Shown here: positions 17,751-26,984 of the stretch, piece by piece
How positions within the stretch are numbered: position 1 is the first letter of the stretch
Layout of the letters: each line of letters begins with the position of its first letter
NCBI GenBank assembly: GCA_964583605.1
Contig: CAZOWL010000046.1
Location: 1 to 33,184 of the forward strand
Length of the DNA: 33,184 bases
Reading direction: 5' to 3'
DNA from: CAZOWL01 sp964583605
Lineage (GTDB): Bacteria; Pseudomonadota; Gammaproteobacteria; Chromatiales; Chromatiaceae
The notes under the pieces: generated by a model
Seen by the model: the letters and a program-made list of their open reading frames with translations, nothing else
What the model was told of the DNA's origin: nothing
The model's database searches: none
Made by a program: the position numbers and the translations under genes

Positions 17751-18530
17751 CTACTCCCCAAACATCAGTGCGGTCAACACGAAGTCGAGCGCGAGGACAG
17801 CAAGGGCCGAATGCACGACTGTCCGGGTCGTCGCCCGGCTCACACCCTCGGCTGTCGGCGTCGCGGCGTAGCCCTGAAACAGGGCGATCCAGGTCACGAC
17901 GACCCCGAAGACCAGGCTCTTGATGACGCCATTGATCACGTCCTCGCGCAGATCGATCTTCGCCTGCATCTGACTCCAGTAGGAGCCAGCATCGATGCCG
18001 AGCAATCCGACGCCGACGAAATACCCGCCGAGCACGCCAACGGCGCTGAACATCGCGGCCAGGAGCGGCATCGCTAACAGGCCACCGTAGAAGCGCGGGG
18101 TCAGGATCCGCTTGACCGGATCCACGGCCATCATCTCCAGCGCGGAAAGCTGCTCGGTGGCCTTCATCAGGCCGATCTCGGCGGTCAGCGCGGAGCCGGC
18201 GCGACCAGCGACCAACAGCGCTGTGACCACCGGCCCGAGCTCGCGGACCAGAGACGCGGCAACCATGATGCCCAGGCTCTCGGCCGCGCCGAACTGGGAG
18301 AGGACGTAGTAGCCCTGCAGACCGAGGACCATGCCGACGAATAGCCCAGAGACAACGACGATTAGCACCGACAGCACGCCGATGGCGTAGATCTGGGCGA
18401 CTAGGAGTCGCGGCCTCGCGAGCAGGGCCATCGTACCCGTTAGCAGGCCGAGCAGGAGCAGGTGGGCCTCGCCCAGACGTGCTACGGTCGCGATCCCGGC
18501 AGCACCCAATCGTGCAAACAGAGTGAGCAT
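17751..18530 (-). CDS. mlaE: Lipid asymmetry ABC permease MlaE
   Basis: MlaE is the multi-spanning permease of the Mla lipid transporter. From the ATG at 18530 it has 259 residues, the usual length, with several hydrophobic helices and the conserved segment VRELGPVVTALLVAGRAGSA. The open frame extends to 18719, but that part overlaps mlaF and reads as low-complexity shadow sequence. The only purine-rich stretch (GGGAG) abuts the ATG, so initiation may depend on coupling to mlaF, 23 bases upstream. Confidence 0.92.
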   Translation of the reverse strand: MLTLFARLGAAGIATVARLGEAHLLLLGLLTGTMALLARPRLLVAQIYAIGVLSVLIVVVSGLFVGMVLGLQGYYVLSQFGAAESLGIMVAASLVRELGPVVTALLVAGRAGSALTAEIGLMKATEQLSALEMMAVDPVKRILTPRFYGGLLAMPLLAAMFSAVGVLGGYFVGVGLLGIDAGSYWSQMQAKIDLREDVINGVIKSLVFGVVVTWIALFQGYAATPTAEGVSRATTRTVVHSALAVLALDFVLTALMFGE

Positions 18531-18553
18531 CTCCCAGCGATCAGTCCAAGCGA

Positions 18554-19447
18554 TCAGCTCAAGAAATCCTGGGACAGCTCTGGGGCTGGCACGTGATAGT
18601 GTACGGGTCCGTCCGGCTGCCCCTCGAGAAACTGCCGCACCCAGTCGGAGCCGTCGCGGCGAAGCTGAGCCGCAGTTCCAGACGCGATGACCCGGCCATT
18701 GGCGATGATGTAGGCACAATCGGCGATGCTCAGGGTCTCCTCCACATCATGAGACACGACAATACTGGTCATCCGGCTGGCGTCGTTGAGCTGGCGGATC
18801 AATGCTACCAGGACCCCCATCGAGATGGGGTCCTGGCCGGTGAACGGCTCGTCGTAGAGGATCATCATTGGGTCGAGCGCAATGGCACGCGCCAGGGCAA
18901 CACGCCGCGCCATGCCCCCCGAAAGCGTAGCCGGCATTTGCGCCCGGGCCCCACGCAGCCCGACAGCCTCGAGCTTCATCAGCACAAGCTTGCGGATCAT
19001 GCCCTCGGGCAGACGCGTGTGCTCGCGAAGTGGATAGGCGACGTTGTCGAATACGCTGAGATCCGTCAACAAGGCTCCCGTTTGGAACAGCATGCCCATG
19101 CGCATCCGCAACCGATAGAGCCCGGCGAGGCTGAGCCGATGGACATCGACACCATCGACCTCGATGGTGCCGCCGTCCGGCCGCAGTTGCCCGCTGATCA
19201 GCTTCAACAACGTGGTCTTGCCCGTTCCGCTCGGTCCCAGGACCGCGGTGACGCGGCCACGGGGAATCGTCAGATCGACGCCGTCGAAGACTTGTTGCCG
19301 ACCACGCGCGAAGCGCAATCCACGAATTCGGACCAGGTCCGAAACGCGATCGCACCCCTCGGCTCCCTCTGCCCGACCGGCGAGCCCGCGCGGGCTTTCG
19401 CCTGCCACGTCGCCGGGCGGAACATCTTGCCGGCCACTTGGGACCAT
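18554..19447 (-). CDS. mlaF: Lipid asymmetry ABC ATPase MlaF
   Basis: MlaF powers the MlaFEDB complex that maintains outer-membrane lipid asymmetry. The Walker A GPSGTGKT is at 71-78, the signature LSGGM at 175-179, Walker B ends at Glu200 in YDEP, and the switch His is in VVSHD. At 297 residues it is about 30 longer than usual because of a low-complexity N-terminal extension of about 35 residues before VRIRGLRFARG. The ATG at 19447 is the only ATG before the fold, so I keep it, but a non-ATG start further in is possible. It is the first gene of the mla-murA-his block. Confidence 0.92.
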   Translation of the reverse strand: MVPSGRQDVPPGDVAGESPRGLAGRAEGAEGCDRVSDLVRIRGLRFARGRQQVFDGVDLTIPRGRVTAVLGPSGTGKTTLLKLISGQLRPDGGTIEVDGVDVHRLSLAGLYRLRMRMGMLFQTGALLTDLSVFDNVAYPLREHTRLPEGMIRKLVLMKLEAVGLRGARAQMPATLSGGMARRVALARAIALDPMMILYDEPFTGQDPISMGVLVALIRQLNDASRMTSIVVSHDVEETLSIADCAYIIANGRVIASGTAAQLRRDGSDWVRQFLEGQPDGPVHYHVPAPELSQDFLS

Positions 19448-19492
19448 GGCCCATCACCCCATGCACAAAAGACGCGGGAAAAACTCACGGAT

Positions 19493-19520
19493 TGTCTATG
19501 GGAGTGATAACCTGGGTCAA
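19493..19520 (-). promoter_or_regulatory. Candidate promoter for the mla-murA-his block
   Basis: On the minus strand, TTGACC (complement of 19515-19520) is followed 16 bases later by TAGACA (complement of 19493-19498), about 45 bases before the mlaF ATG. The -35 matches 5 of 6 consensus bases, but the -10 only 3 of 6. The rest of the 274-base divergent gap 19448-19721, which must also serve kdsD on the other strand, shows no clearer element. Confidence 0.3.
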
Positions 19521-19721
19521 GCTGATGTCAGTCGTTCGGTCGCCCCGATCTGGTTCTGCCAGGGTGACAGGCGCCGGCTGCGACGGCCCTTCGACGACCG
19601 GCTTGATGCCTCCGCATCCGCCTGTGCCCTGGCACAGTCGCGTCGGTTGCGCGGCCCGGAGGACGTTTGGAACAATCTTCACGCCTAGTCAGCGGGCGTC
19701 TGACGCCAACCGAGCACCGAG

Positions 19722-20744
19722 ATGACAGCCGACCCCTCTCGCAACCGACAGTCGATCAGCCCGCCACATCCGCTCGATGCAACGGGCATACGGCGTCTCG
19801 GTGAGGCGGTGCTGCGCACCGAGGCGGAGTCCGTCGCGGCCCTCGTTGACCGAATCGGGGACGCCTTCGTCGAGGCCTGTCTCCACATGCTTGCCTGTGA
19901 TGGTCGGATTGTCGTGCTAGGTATGGGCAAATCGGGGCATATCGGCAGCAAGATCGCTGCGACCTTGGCTAGCACGGGTACGCCAGCCTTCTTCGTCCAC
20001 CCGGGCGAAGCCAGCCACGGTGATCTCGGCATGATCACTCCGCGAGATGTCGTCCTCGCCCTGTCTAACTCCGGGGAAACGCCGGAGATACTGATGCTGC
20101 TACCCATCATCAAGCGCCTCGGCGTGCCGCTAATCAGTCTCACCGGCCAGGCCGCGTCCACGCTGGCCCGGACAGCCAGCGTGAACTTAGATGTCGGCGT
20201 CGAGCGCGAAGCCTGCCCGCTCGGCCTCGCCCCGACCTCCAGCACGACCTGTGCGCTGGCCATGGGCGATGCGCTGGCCATCGCCCTGCTTGAGAGCCGC
20301 GGCTTTACGGCGGATGATTTCGCCCGCTCCCATCCGGCCGGGACCCTGGGCCGACGGCTGCTGCTTCGCGTCTGCGACATCATGCACCAGGAGGAAGCCA
20401 TCCCGCGGGTGAGGCGCGGCACCCGTCTCACGCAGGCTTTGGTGGAGATGACCCGCAAGGGACTCGGCATGACCGCCATCGTCGACGACGAAGGACGCCT
20501 GCTCGGGGTCTTCACAGACGGCGACCTCCGCCGGGCACTCGACCGACCCGTTGACATCTACACCACCATCATCGAGACAATCATGACTCCAGACTGCATT
20601 ACAGCCCACCGCGAGATGCTAGCTGCCGAGGCACTGCATCTCATGGAGGAACACAAAATCAACGGCTTGTTCATTGTCGACGAGGGAGCGCGCCTAATCG
20701 GCGCGCTCAACATGCACGACATGCTGCGCGCCGGTGTCGTCTGA
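19722..20744 (+). CDS. kdsD: Arabinose-5-phosphate isomerase KdsD
   Basis: KdsD converts ribulose 5-phosphate to arabinose 5-phosphate, the first step of Kdo synthesis for LPS. The 340 residues comprise a SIS sugar-isomerase domain (about 45-185; GMGKSGHIGSKIAATLASTG, then SNSGETPE) and two CBS domains (about 225-280 and 290-340; FTDGDLRR in the first). The start ATG at 19722 gives a slightly longer N-terminus than E. coli KdsD (328). It is the first gene of the plus-strand LPS/rpoN cluster and overlaps kdsC. Confidence 0.95.
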   Translation: MTADPSRNRQSISPPHPLDATGIRRLGEAVLRTEAESVAALVDRIGDAFVEACLHMLACDGRIVVLGMGKSGHIGSKIAATLASTGTPAFFVHPGEASHGDLGMITPRDVVLALSNSGETPEILMLLPIIKRLGVPLISLTGQAASTLARTASVNLDVGVEREACPLGLAPTSSTTCALAMGDALAIALLESRGFTADDFARSHPAGTLGRRLLLRVCDIMHQEEAIPRVRRGTRLTQALVEMTRKGLGMTAIVDDEGRLLGVFTDGDLRRALDRPVDIYTTIIETIMTPDCITAHREMLAAEALHLMEEHKINGLFIVDEGARLIGALNMHDMLRAGVV

Positions 20745-21294
20745 AGCACGGATAGCGCCAGTGGCTCACCCGTACCGAGAGGTGACAGAGCGTGCACGAG
20801 CCATTCGGCTGCTGCTGTTCGATGTGGACGGCGTGCTAACCAACGGTCAGCTTTTTCTCGGTGATGATGGTCAGGAATACAAGGCATTCTACTCGCGCGA
20901 CGGACATGGACTCGTCATGCTCCAAAACTCCGGCGTCGAGATCGGCGTCATCACCGGCCGGCGCTCCGAGGTCGTGCGCATCCGCATGGCCGAGCTCGGT
21001 GTTGATCGTGTGGTACAGGGCTGCCGCGATAAGCTCGCAGCCTATGAAGAGCTCAAGCGCGAGATGGAGCTCTCGGACGCGGCCATCGGCTTTGTCGGTG
21101 ACGATGCCGTCGATCTGCCGGTCATGCGCCGCGCCGGCCTCGCCATCGCACCGGCGGATGCGCACCCTCTTGTGTCCCGACATGCGCACTGGCAGACGCC
21201 TTCGCCCGGCGGATACGGGGCTGCGCGAGATGTATGCGAGCTGATCATGGATGCCCAAGGCACCCTGATGTCCATGCTGTCCGCCTATCTGTGA
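20734..21294 (+). CDS. kdsC: Kdo-8-phosphate phosphatase KdsC
   Basis: KdsC removes the phosphate from Kdo 8-phosphate. It is a HAD-family enzyme, with the nucleophile motif FDVDGVL (Asp30 and Asp32), a TGRRSE motif II region and GDDAVDLPVM as the metal-binding acidic motif. The frame opens with GTG at 20734, inside the kdsD end, giving 186 residues as in E. coli (188). A second GTG at 20761 is possible. Neither start has a strong ribosome-binding site. Confidence 0.93.
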   Translation: MSSEARIAPVAHPYREVTERARAIRLLLFDVDGVLTNGQLFLGDDGQEYKAFYSRDGHGLVMLQNSGVEIGVITGRRSEVVRIRMAELGVDRVVQGCRDKLAAYEELKREMELSDAAIGFVGDDAVDLPVMRRAGLAIAPADAHPLVSRHAHWQTPSPGGYGAARDVCELIMDAQGTLMSMLSAYL

Positions 21295-21334
21295 GGGATA
21301 CGAGGCTTAGGCCCCTCATCGCGGCTTAGACATC

Positions 21335-21919
21335 ATGCTTTCGACGAGGCAGATTCTCCTGGCCACACTGCTGTGCGGTCTCAGCGCGGCCGCCTGGTGG
21401 TCGCTCGATACGCGACCACCCGAGCGGATTGGCTCGCAGCGCGTTGCTCAGCGCCCCGATTACATCGTCGAAGGACTACGGGCCACCAGAATGGATGCTT
21501 CGGGTCGTCGGCACCAATATCTCGAGGCCGTGGAGCTGCGACACTACGCGAGCGACAACACCAGCGAGCTCGACGAGCCGGCCCTAACCCTCTATGCCGA
21601 TCAGGCCCCCCCGTGGCACGCCCGCGCCGCCCGCGGTTGGATCTACGCCGATGGCGAGGAGATGCGGCTGAGCGGCGATGTCGTCATCGATCGCGGGGCA
21701 GGCGCGACGACCCGACCGCTGCGCATTGAAACAGACGCCCTAAACGTGCGGCCTCGGGATGAATATGCCGAGACGGATCTTCCCGTCCACATCGCCAGCG
21801 GGGCCGATTGGCTCCGGGCCATCGGCCTGCGCGCCTGGCTGGGCGAGTCGACGCGCATCATCCTGCCGGAACGCGCTGTGGCCCTCTTTCACCTTGCCGA
21901 GGAGGAAGCGCCAGAATGA
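21335..21919 (+). CDS. lptC: LPS export protein LptC
   Basis: LptC is a bitopic inner-membrane protein that takes LPS from the LptB2FG extractor and passes it to LptA. The 194 residues (E. coli 191) have an N-terminal membrane helix at about 6-23 and a beta-jellyroll periplasmic domain with the pattern WHARAARGWIYADGEEMRL. It starts 40 bases after kdsC and overlaps lptA as ATGA. Confidence 0.92.
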   Translation: MLSTRQILLATLLCGLSAAAWWSLDTRPPERIGSQRVAQRPDYIVEGLRATRMDASGRRHQYLEAVELRHYASDNTSELDEPALTLYADQAPPWHARAARGWIYADGEEMRLSGDVVIDRGAGATTRPLRIETDALNVRPRDEYAETDLPVHIASGADWLRAIGLRAWLGESTRIILPERAVALFHLAEEEAPE

Positions 21920-22419
21920 TCCCGACGATGCGCATCTTCCGGTATGCCCTTCTCTTCGGCCTATGCGCCGGCGCGACAGTCTTAGCCGCCACCGGCCAAG
22001 AGGAGCCCATCTATATCGAGGCGGATAGCGTCGAGATCGACGAGGCCACAAGCACCAGTCATTACCTTGGCAACGTGGTCGTCATACAGGGCAGCATGCG
22101 CCTCGAAGCGGACAAGGTCGAGATGCGGCATCGAGCCGACCGCCGCCCCGAGCATGTCACCGCCTGGGGCAATCCGGCGAAATATCGGCAAGAGTTCGAG
22201 GGCGAGGCGACGCCGAACCACGCCCGTGCCCGGCGCATGGAGTACGATGTTGCCCGGGACGAGATCACCTTGATTGACGAAGCAGTCCTTTATCAAGGCG
22301 ACGACCGTTTCAGCAGCGACCGAATCGTCTATGAAAGGGCCAATGCCCGAGTCAAGGCTGGTGGCAGCGCTGACGGCTCACAGCGCGTCAAGATCACGAT
22401 TACGCCGGATCAACAATGA
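21916..22419 (+). CDS. lptA: LPS transport bridge protein LptA
   Basis: LptA forms the periplasmic bridge carrying LPS to the outer membrane. I choose the ATG at 21916, preceded by GGAGGA and overlapping the lptC stop. The 167-residue product has a signal peptide ending near ALAAT at about residues 20-26, and a jellyroll with the repeated pattern Y.GNV....G...L.AD.V. The longer upstream frame overlaps lptC and is not supported. Confidence 0.93.
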   Translation: MIPTMRIFRYALLFGLCAGATVLAATGQEEPIYIEADSVEIDEATSTSHYLGNVVVIQGSMRLEADKVEMRHRADRRPEHVTAWGNPAKYRQEFEGEATPNHARARRMEYDVARDEITLIDEAVLYQGDDRFSSDRIVYERANARVKAGGSADGSQRVKITITPDQQ

Positions 22420-23141
22420 CCGTCCTTCAGGCCACTGACCTGGTCAAGAGCTACCGACAGCGGCAGGTGCTAAAAGGGGTAGGCATCCAGGTCGGAACCA
22501 GCGAGGTAGTGGGACTTCTCGGACCAAACGGGGCTGGCAAGACGACCTGCTTCTATTTGATCGTCGGCCTGATCGCCGCCAACGCTGGCCGGATCACGCT
22601 TGATGGACAGGATGTCACGCTGCTCCCGATGCATGCGCGTGCGCGCCGTGGCTTGAGCTACTTGGCTCAAGAGCCTTCGGTCTTTCGCAAACTAAGCGCC
22701 TACGAGAACCTGCTGGCGATCCTCGAGACGCGCAGCGATCTCAGCCGCAACGGTCAGCGACAGAGGGCACTCGAGCTCCTCGACGAGCTGGGCATTGCGC
22801 CCATCCATGACTCGCTGGCGATGAGCCTATCCGGTGGCGAGCGGCGGCGCCTCGAGATTGCCCGGGCCCTCGCCGTCGACCCGCGTGTCATGCTCCTTGA
22901 CGAGCCCTTCGCGGGCGTGGACCCCATCGCCGTCGGCGACATCAAGCACATCGTCAGCCATCTGCGTGAGCGGGGTATCGGTATCTTGATTACCGACCAT
23001 AATGTGCGCGAAACCCTCGACATCTGCGATCGGGCCTACATCATCAACGAGGGGCAGGTCATCGCCGAAGGTACGCCCGCGGATTTGCTCGCCGATACCC
23101 AGGTTCGCGCCGTGTATCTCGGTGATCACTTCACGCTGTGA
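22416..23141 (+). CDS. lptB: LPS export ABC ATPase LptB
   Basis: LptB is the ATPase that drives LPS extraction with LptF and LptG, which are not in this window. The 241 residues match E. coli. Walker A GPNGAGKT is at 36-43, the signature LSGGE at 138-142, Walker B VMLLDEP at 158-164, and the switch His195 is in LITDHN. The ATG overlaps the lptA stop. It precedes rpoN, the standard gammaproteobacterial order. Confidence 0.97.
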   Translation: MTVLQATDLVKSYRQRQVLKGVGIQVGTSEVVGLLGPNGAGKTTCFYLIVGLIAANAGRITLDGQDVTLLPMHARARRGLSYLAQEPSVFRKLSAYENLLAILETRSDLSRNGQRQRALELLDELGIAPIHDSLAMSLSGGERRRLEIARALAVDPRVMLLDEPFAGVDPIAVGDIKHIVSHLRERGIGILITDHNVRETLDICDRAYIINEGQVIAEGTPADLLADTQVRAVYLGDHFTL

Positions 23142-23515
23142 CCGAGGCGCCCGGTGCGGAATCGCGCGATATCCTTGGAGGACCTGGCCTTCACAGTCGA
23201 CGCATTCTAGTCGAGATCGACGAAGGCTTTGTCTAAGCGATTATCGGAACACTGTCCTGCGTGGACCGGGGGCGACTTGGCTGTGCCGATTTGCGCGCTA
23301 ACGACCATGAACAGCACTCAGCCGAAGATCTGACTGGCCCGCCGCAGATCACGCATGGTTGTACCGGCAAACGCTGACCAAGCGCCATCCGTGACGCCCC
23401 ATTTCTCGTGCCGATTTTCGCACGTTTGCACAACGTACCTCACCTAAGCCGAGTAAAATGGGCTAGACTTGCGAGAGTATACAAATAACGTACCACGCTC
23501 TGGATACTGTCGCCG
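23142..23515. other. 374-base gap between lptB and rpoN
   Basis: This gap is long for this otherwise tightly packed cluster. Short open frames cross it but none has a ribosome-binding site or recognisable product. A TATACA at 23478-23483 could be the -10 of an rpoN promoter, but no -35 stands at the right distance. I see no terminator after lptB. Confidence 0.4.
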
Positions 23516-24994
23516 ATGAAGCAGTCGATTCAACTTCGACTTGGTCAGCACCTCACGATGACCCCGCAGCTGCAGCACGCTATCAAGCTCTTGCAGCTGT
23601 CGACACTCGACTTACAGCGCGAGATTCAGGAGGTGCTCGATTCCAACTTCATGCTGGAAGAGGCCGAAGAAATCGAGCATGGCGGGGGCGAAGAGGCCCC
23701 CGCCACTGCAGCCACAACGACCGATGCCGAGCCCCTTGAGGCACAGCGGTCTGCAGAAATTGAGCGTGAGGTCGATGGCGAGCGCGCTGACATGCCAGCG
23801 GAGCTGCCGGTCGATGTCGAATGGGGCGATGTCTATGATAGCTATTACCCATCATCAACCCACAAGAGCGGAGAAGACGAGCCGGATTTTCTTGCCCAAC
23901 GCAGCCGACCGCAGAGTTTGCATGATCATCTGCTCTGGCAGCTGAACCTGGCCCGTCTCGATGACCGGGAGCGGGCGATTGCAACCGCGGTCATCGATGC
24001 CATCAATCATGACGGCTACCTCACGATCGATAACGATGAATTGTTGGCGGCGCTCAAGGATCCTGAGCTCGACGCCGATGAAGTAGAGGCGGTGATACAC
24101 CGAATCCAGTCCTTCGACCCGGCGGGGGTCGGCGCCCGTGACCTCAAGGAATGCCTACTCCTGCAGCTGCGCCAAATGCCCGAGGACCGGCCACTGCGGG
24201 ACGCGGCCATCGCCGTGTGCCGGGATCATTTCCAAGACCTTACGCGGCGCGATCTCGGCGGTATTGCGTGTGATTTGAGTCTCAACGACGACGAGATGAG
24301 GGGCGTCATCGCGCTCATACGGACACTTAATCCCCGACCCGGGACCTTGATAGATGACGCTGAACCAGAGTACGTTATCCCTGATGTCTTCGTGCGTAAG
24401 CGCGATGACGTATGGGTCGTGGAGCTAAACTCCGATATCACCCCCAAGCTGCGCGTTAATGCCGACTACGCCAAGCTCATCCGCCGCGCCGACCAGAGCG
24501 CCGACAACACGTGCCTCAAGAGCCATCTCCAAGAAGCCCGATGGTTTATCAAGAGCCTGGCCAGTCGTAACGAGACTGTGCTCCGTGTTGCATCCAAGAT
24601 CGTCGAGCTGCAGCGAGAGTTCCTCGAGCGAGGTGATGAGGCCATGAAGCCGATGGTATTGCGACACGTTGCCGAATCGCTGCAGCTGCACGAGTCGACC
24701 GTTTCTCGAGTGACCACCCAGAAGTACGTGCACACACCTCGCGGCACCTACGAGCTCAAGTACTTCTTTTCCAGTCACGTCAGCACGGCTTCCGGCGGCG
24801 AATGCTCCTCCACCGCGATTCGCGCGCTGATACGCAAGCTGGTCGCGGCCGAGTCGGCCAACAAGCCTCTGAGCGACAAGAAGATCGCGAGCTTGTTGTC
24901 GGATCAGGGCATTAACGTGGCCAGACGTACCGTAGCTAAATATCGCGAGGCACTGGGAATCCCTCCCTCGAACGAGCGCAGGCGCCTCGCGTAG
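23516..24994 (+). CDS. rpoN: RNA polymerase sigma-54 factor
   Basis: RpoN directs RNA polymerase to -24/-12 promoters that need an enhancer-binding ATPase, such as nitrogen-fixation and nitrogen-control genes. The 492-residue protein has the Gln/Leu-rich activator-contact region I (about 1-50; LTMTPQLQHAIKLLQLSTLD), an acidic region II (about 50-125), the core-binding domain, and the RpoN box ARRTVAKYRE at 469-478 for -24 recognition. It is followed by hpf, ptsN and rapZ, as in many relatives. Confidence 0.97.
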   Translation: MKQSIQLRLGQHLTMTPQLQHAIKLLQLSTLDLQREIQEVLDSNFMLEEAEEIEHGGGEEAPATAATTTDAEPLEAQRSAEIEREVDGERADMPAELPVDVEWGDVYDSYYPSSTHKSGEDEPDFLAQRSRPQSLHDHLLWQLNLARLDDRERAIATAVIDAINHDGYLTIDNDELLAALKDPELDADEVEAVIHRIQSFDPAGVGARDLKECLLLQLRQMPEDRPLRDAAIAVCRDHFQDLTRRDLGGIACDLSLNDDEMRGVIALIRTLNPRPGTLIDDAEPEYVIPDVFVRKRDDVWVVELNSDITPKLRVNADYAKLIRRADQSADNTCLKSHLQEARWFIKSLASRNETVLRVASKIVELQREFLERGDEAMKPMVLRHVAESLQLHESTVSRVTTQKYVHTPRGTYELKYFFSSHVSTASGGECSSTAIRALIRKLVAAESANKPLSDKKIASLLSDQGINVARRTVAKYREALGIPPSNERRRLA

Positions 24995-25025
24995 AAGGCG
25001 CTATGAACCGCAGGAGTGAACTCAT

Positions 25026-25352
25026 ATGCAGATCAACTTGACAGGTCATCATGTCGACATCACCGATGCCTTGAAGGGCTACGTCGATACCAAGTTCGAG
25101 CGACTTGGGCGACACTTCGACCATGTCATCAACGCCCACGTCATTCTTAGCGTCGAAAAGCTGCGTCAGCGCGCCGAGGCGACGATACAGGTCAATGGCG
25201 GCAATCTGTTTGCCGATTCCGTCCACGAGGACATGTATGCTGCCATCGATGGATTGATCGACAAACTTGATCGGCAGATGATCAAGCATAAGGAGAAGAA
25301 ATCGAATCATCGTGGCAACGGCGGCAAGGGCCTCGACGAAACCCTTGACTAG
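25026..25352 (+). CDS. hpf: Ribosome hibernation promoting factor
   Basis: HPF binds the 30S decoding region and stabilises idle 100S dimers in stationary phase. At 108 residues it is the short type (E. coli 95), with a Lys/Asn-rich tail after about residue 95. The core includes the family patterns GHHVDITDALKGYVDTKF and DMYAAIDGLIDKLDRQ. AGGAG precedes the ATG at 25026. It lies 31 bases after rpoN. Confidence 0.95.
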   Translation: MQINLTGHHVDITDALKGYVDTKFERLGRHFDHVINAHVILSVEKLRQRAEATIQVNGGNLFADSVHEDMYAAIDGLIDKLDRQMIKHKEKKSNHRGNGGKGLDETLD

Positions 25353-25545
25353 CGCGACAGGCCGCGTCCCGAGGCGGCCAGTTACGTCGCTGAACGGGCC
25401 GGCCTGCTTACCGCAACCGCACGGAGTTGCTTCTCTTCACCAATTCTTGCCGGCTGAGGCACAAAAGCTACATCACCGCCGCGGTCGATGTGCGAAAATT
25501 CCAACCCACTATAGCGTCCCTGATGTCTTAAGATACGAGTGGCCG

Positions 25546-25998
25546 ATGTTACCGCCTGAGCTCATCGTCGCACCTCGCATAGGCTGTCGCCTCGAGGTAT
25601 CCAGCAAGAAGCGGCTGTTGGAGTCCCTTGGCGAGCTTTTGTCAAGCGCGTTGCCGGCACTGACACCGGAGTCCGTCTTTGAGCACCTCGTGGAGCGGGA
25701 GCGATTGGGCAGTACCGGCCTCGGCCACGGTATCGCATTGCCGCACGCGCGGGTGCCCGCCGTCACTGAGTCAATTGGTGCGTTCGTGCAGCTCTCTGCC
25801 GGAATCGACTATGACGCGATTGACGAGGTTCCCGTCGACCTCGCGTTCGCGCTCGTCGTTCCCGAATCGGCGAATGAGACACACCTGAAGTTGCTCTCTC
25901 ACCTCGCCGCGATGTTCAGCGACGCCGTGCTGCGCGCGCGCCTGCGGGAGGCGGGCTCGCCGGAAGAGATTCTGGCGCTACTGCAAGGGTGGGGATAG
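25546..25998 (+). CDS. ptsN: PTS-Ntr regulatory protein EIIA-Ntr
   Basis: PtsN is the EIIA-like output of the nitrogen-related phosphotransferase chain; its phosphorylation state regulates potassium transport and other processes in relatives. I start at the ATG at 25546, giving 150 residues; the open frame upstream overlaps hpf and has no family match. The phospho-accepting His67 is in HGIALPHARVP. The 193-base gap after hpf is longer than elsewhere in the cluster and may hold its own promoter, but no strong consensus is visible. Confidence 0.94.
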   Translation: MLPPELIVAPRIGCRLEVSSKKRLLESLGELLSSALPALTPESVFEHLVERERLGSTGLGHGIALPHARVPAVTESIGAFVQLSAGIDYDAIDEVPVDLAFALVVPESANETHLKLLSHLAAMFSDAVLRARLREAGSPEEILALLQGWG

Positions 25999-26126
25999 GC
26001 GGCAATCGACCCTGAGCGCACGCAACAGGTCTTCGGCTGTTTATTTGCGTGGAGCAGTCCGAAGCCCGCGAGGATCCGGGACCTGCTCCGTCAGACCCAC
26101 ACCAATGCCGATCGGCTGCCCGCACC

Positions 26127-26984
26127 ATGAAGCTCATCATAGTAAGCGGCCTCTCCGGCTCAGGGAAGAGCGTCGCCCTCCATACCTTGGAGGATATCGA
26201 CTACTACTGCATTGATAATCTCCCCCTATTCCTGCTCAGCCGACTCGCGACGGTCCTAAGCCGCTCCCCGGATCCAGTCTACGCTCGAATGGCGGTTGGG
26301 ATCGACGTCCGCAACAAGCCGGAGGACCTGAGCACCCTTCCCGATCTGCTGCAGCGAGCCCGGACGCAGGGAGTGGAGTGCCGGGTTGTCTATCTCGACG
26401 CCCAGACTGACACCCTCATCCACCGCTTCAGTGAAACGCGACGCAAACATCCTCTTTCCCGCGCCGATCGTCCATTGGCTGAAGCCATCGCATTGGAACG
26501 CCGGTACCTCGAGCCGATCCTGAAGGTGGCTGACTTGCAGATCGACACCACTCGGACGAACGTCCATGAGCTGCGCGAACTGGTGCGCGAGCAGGTGGGC
26601 AGCGATGCCTCCCCGAGAGCCTCGATCTTAGTGCAATCGTTCGGCTACAAGAATGGTGTCCCGAACGACGTGGACTTCGTTTTCGACGTCCGTTGCCTCC
26701 CGAATCCTCACTGGGAGCCCGCATTAAGACCACTCACTGGACTCGACTCGGCCGTGGCCGCCTTCCTCGAGAACCGCACCGAGGTAGTTGAAATGCGTAA
26801 TGATATCCTGTCCTTTCTCGACCGCTGGGTTCCGCAGTTCGAGACCGACGGCCGGAGCTACCTTACCATTGCGATTGGGTGCACTGGAGGCCAACATCGT
26901 TCCGTATTCATGGTCGAAGCGCTCCGCCGTCATTTCGAGCATGGAGGTCACAAGGTCATGGTCCGCCACCGGGAGCTCCCGTGA
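26127..26984 (+). CDS. rapZ: RNase adapter / nucleotide-binding protein RapZ
   Basis: In E. coli RapZ controls the glucosamine-6-phosphate sRNA circuit by presenting GlmZ to RNase E. The 285 residues from the ATG at 26127 match the family (284). The Walker A GLSGSGKS is at 8-15, the conserved DNLP follows near residue 36, and the C-terminal domain has GCTGGQHRSVF. A ribosome-binding site is not evident. An upstream GTG at 26049 would add 26 residues with no family support. Its stop overlaps the next gene. Confidence 0.95.
   Translation: MKLIIVSGLSGSGKSVALHTLEDIDYYCIDNLPLFLLSRLATVLSRSPDPVYARMAVGIDVRNKPEDLSTLPDLLQRARTQGVECRVVYLDAQTDTLIHRFSETRRKHPLSRADRPLAEAIALERRYLEPILKVADLQIDTTRTNVHELRELVREQVGSDASPRASILVQSFGYKNGVPNDVDFVFDVRCLPNPHWEPALRPLTGLDSAVAAFLENRTEVVEMRNDILSFLDRWVPQFETDGRSYLTIAIGCTGGQHRSVFMVEALRRHFEHGGHKVMVRHRELP

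Noticed and set aside
18531..18719. Extended mlaE start at 18719
   Set aside because: The extension overlaps mlaF and reads as shadow sequence; the ATG at 18530 gives the usual MlaE length.
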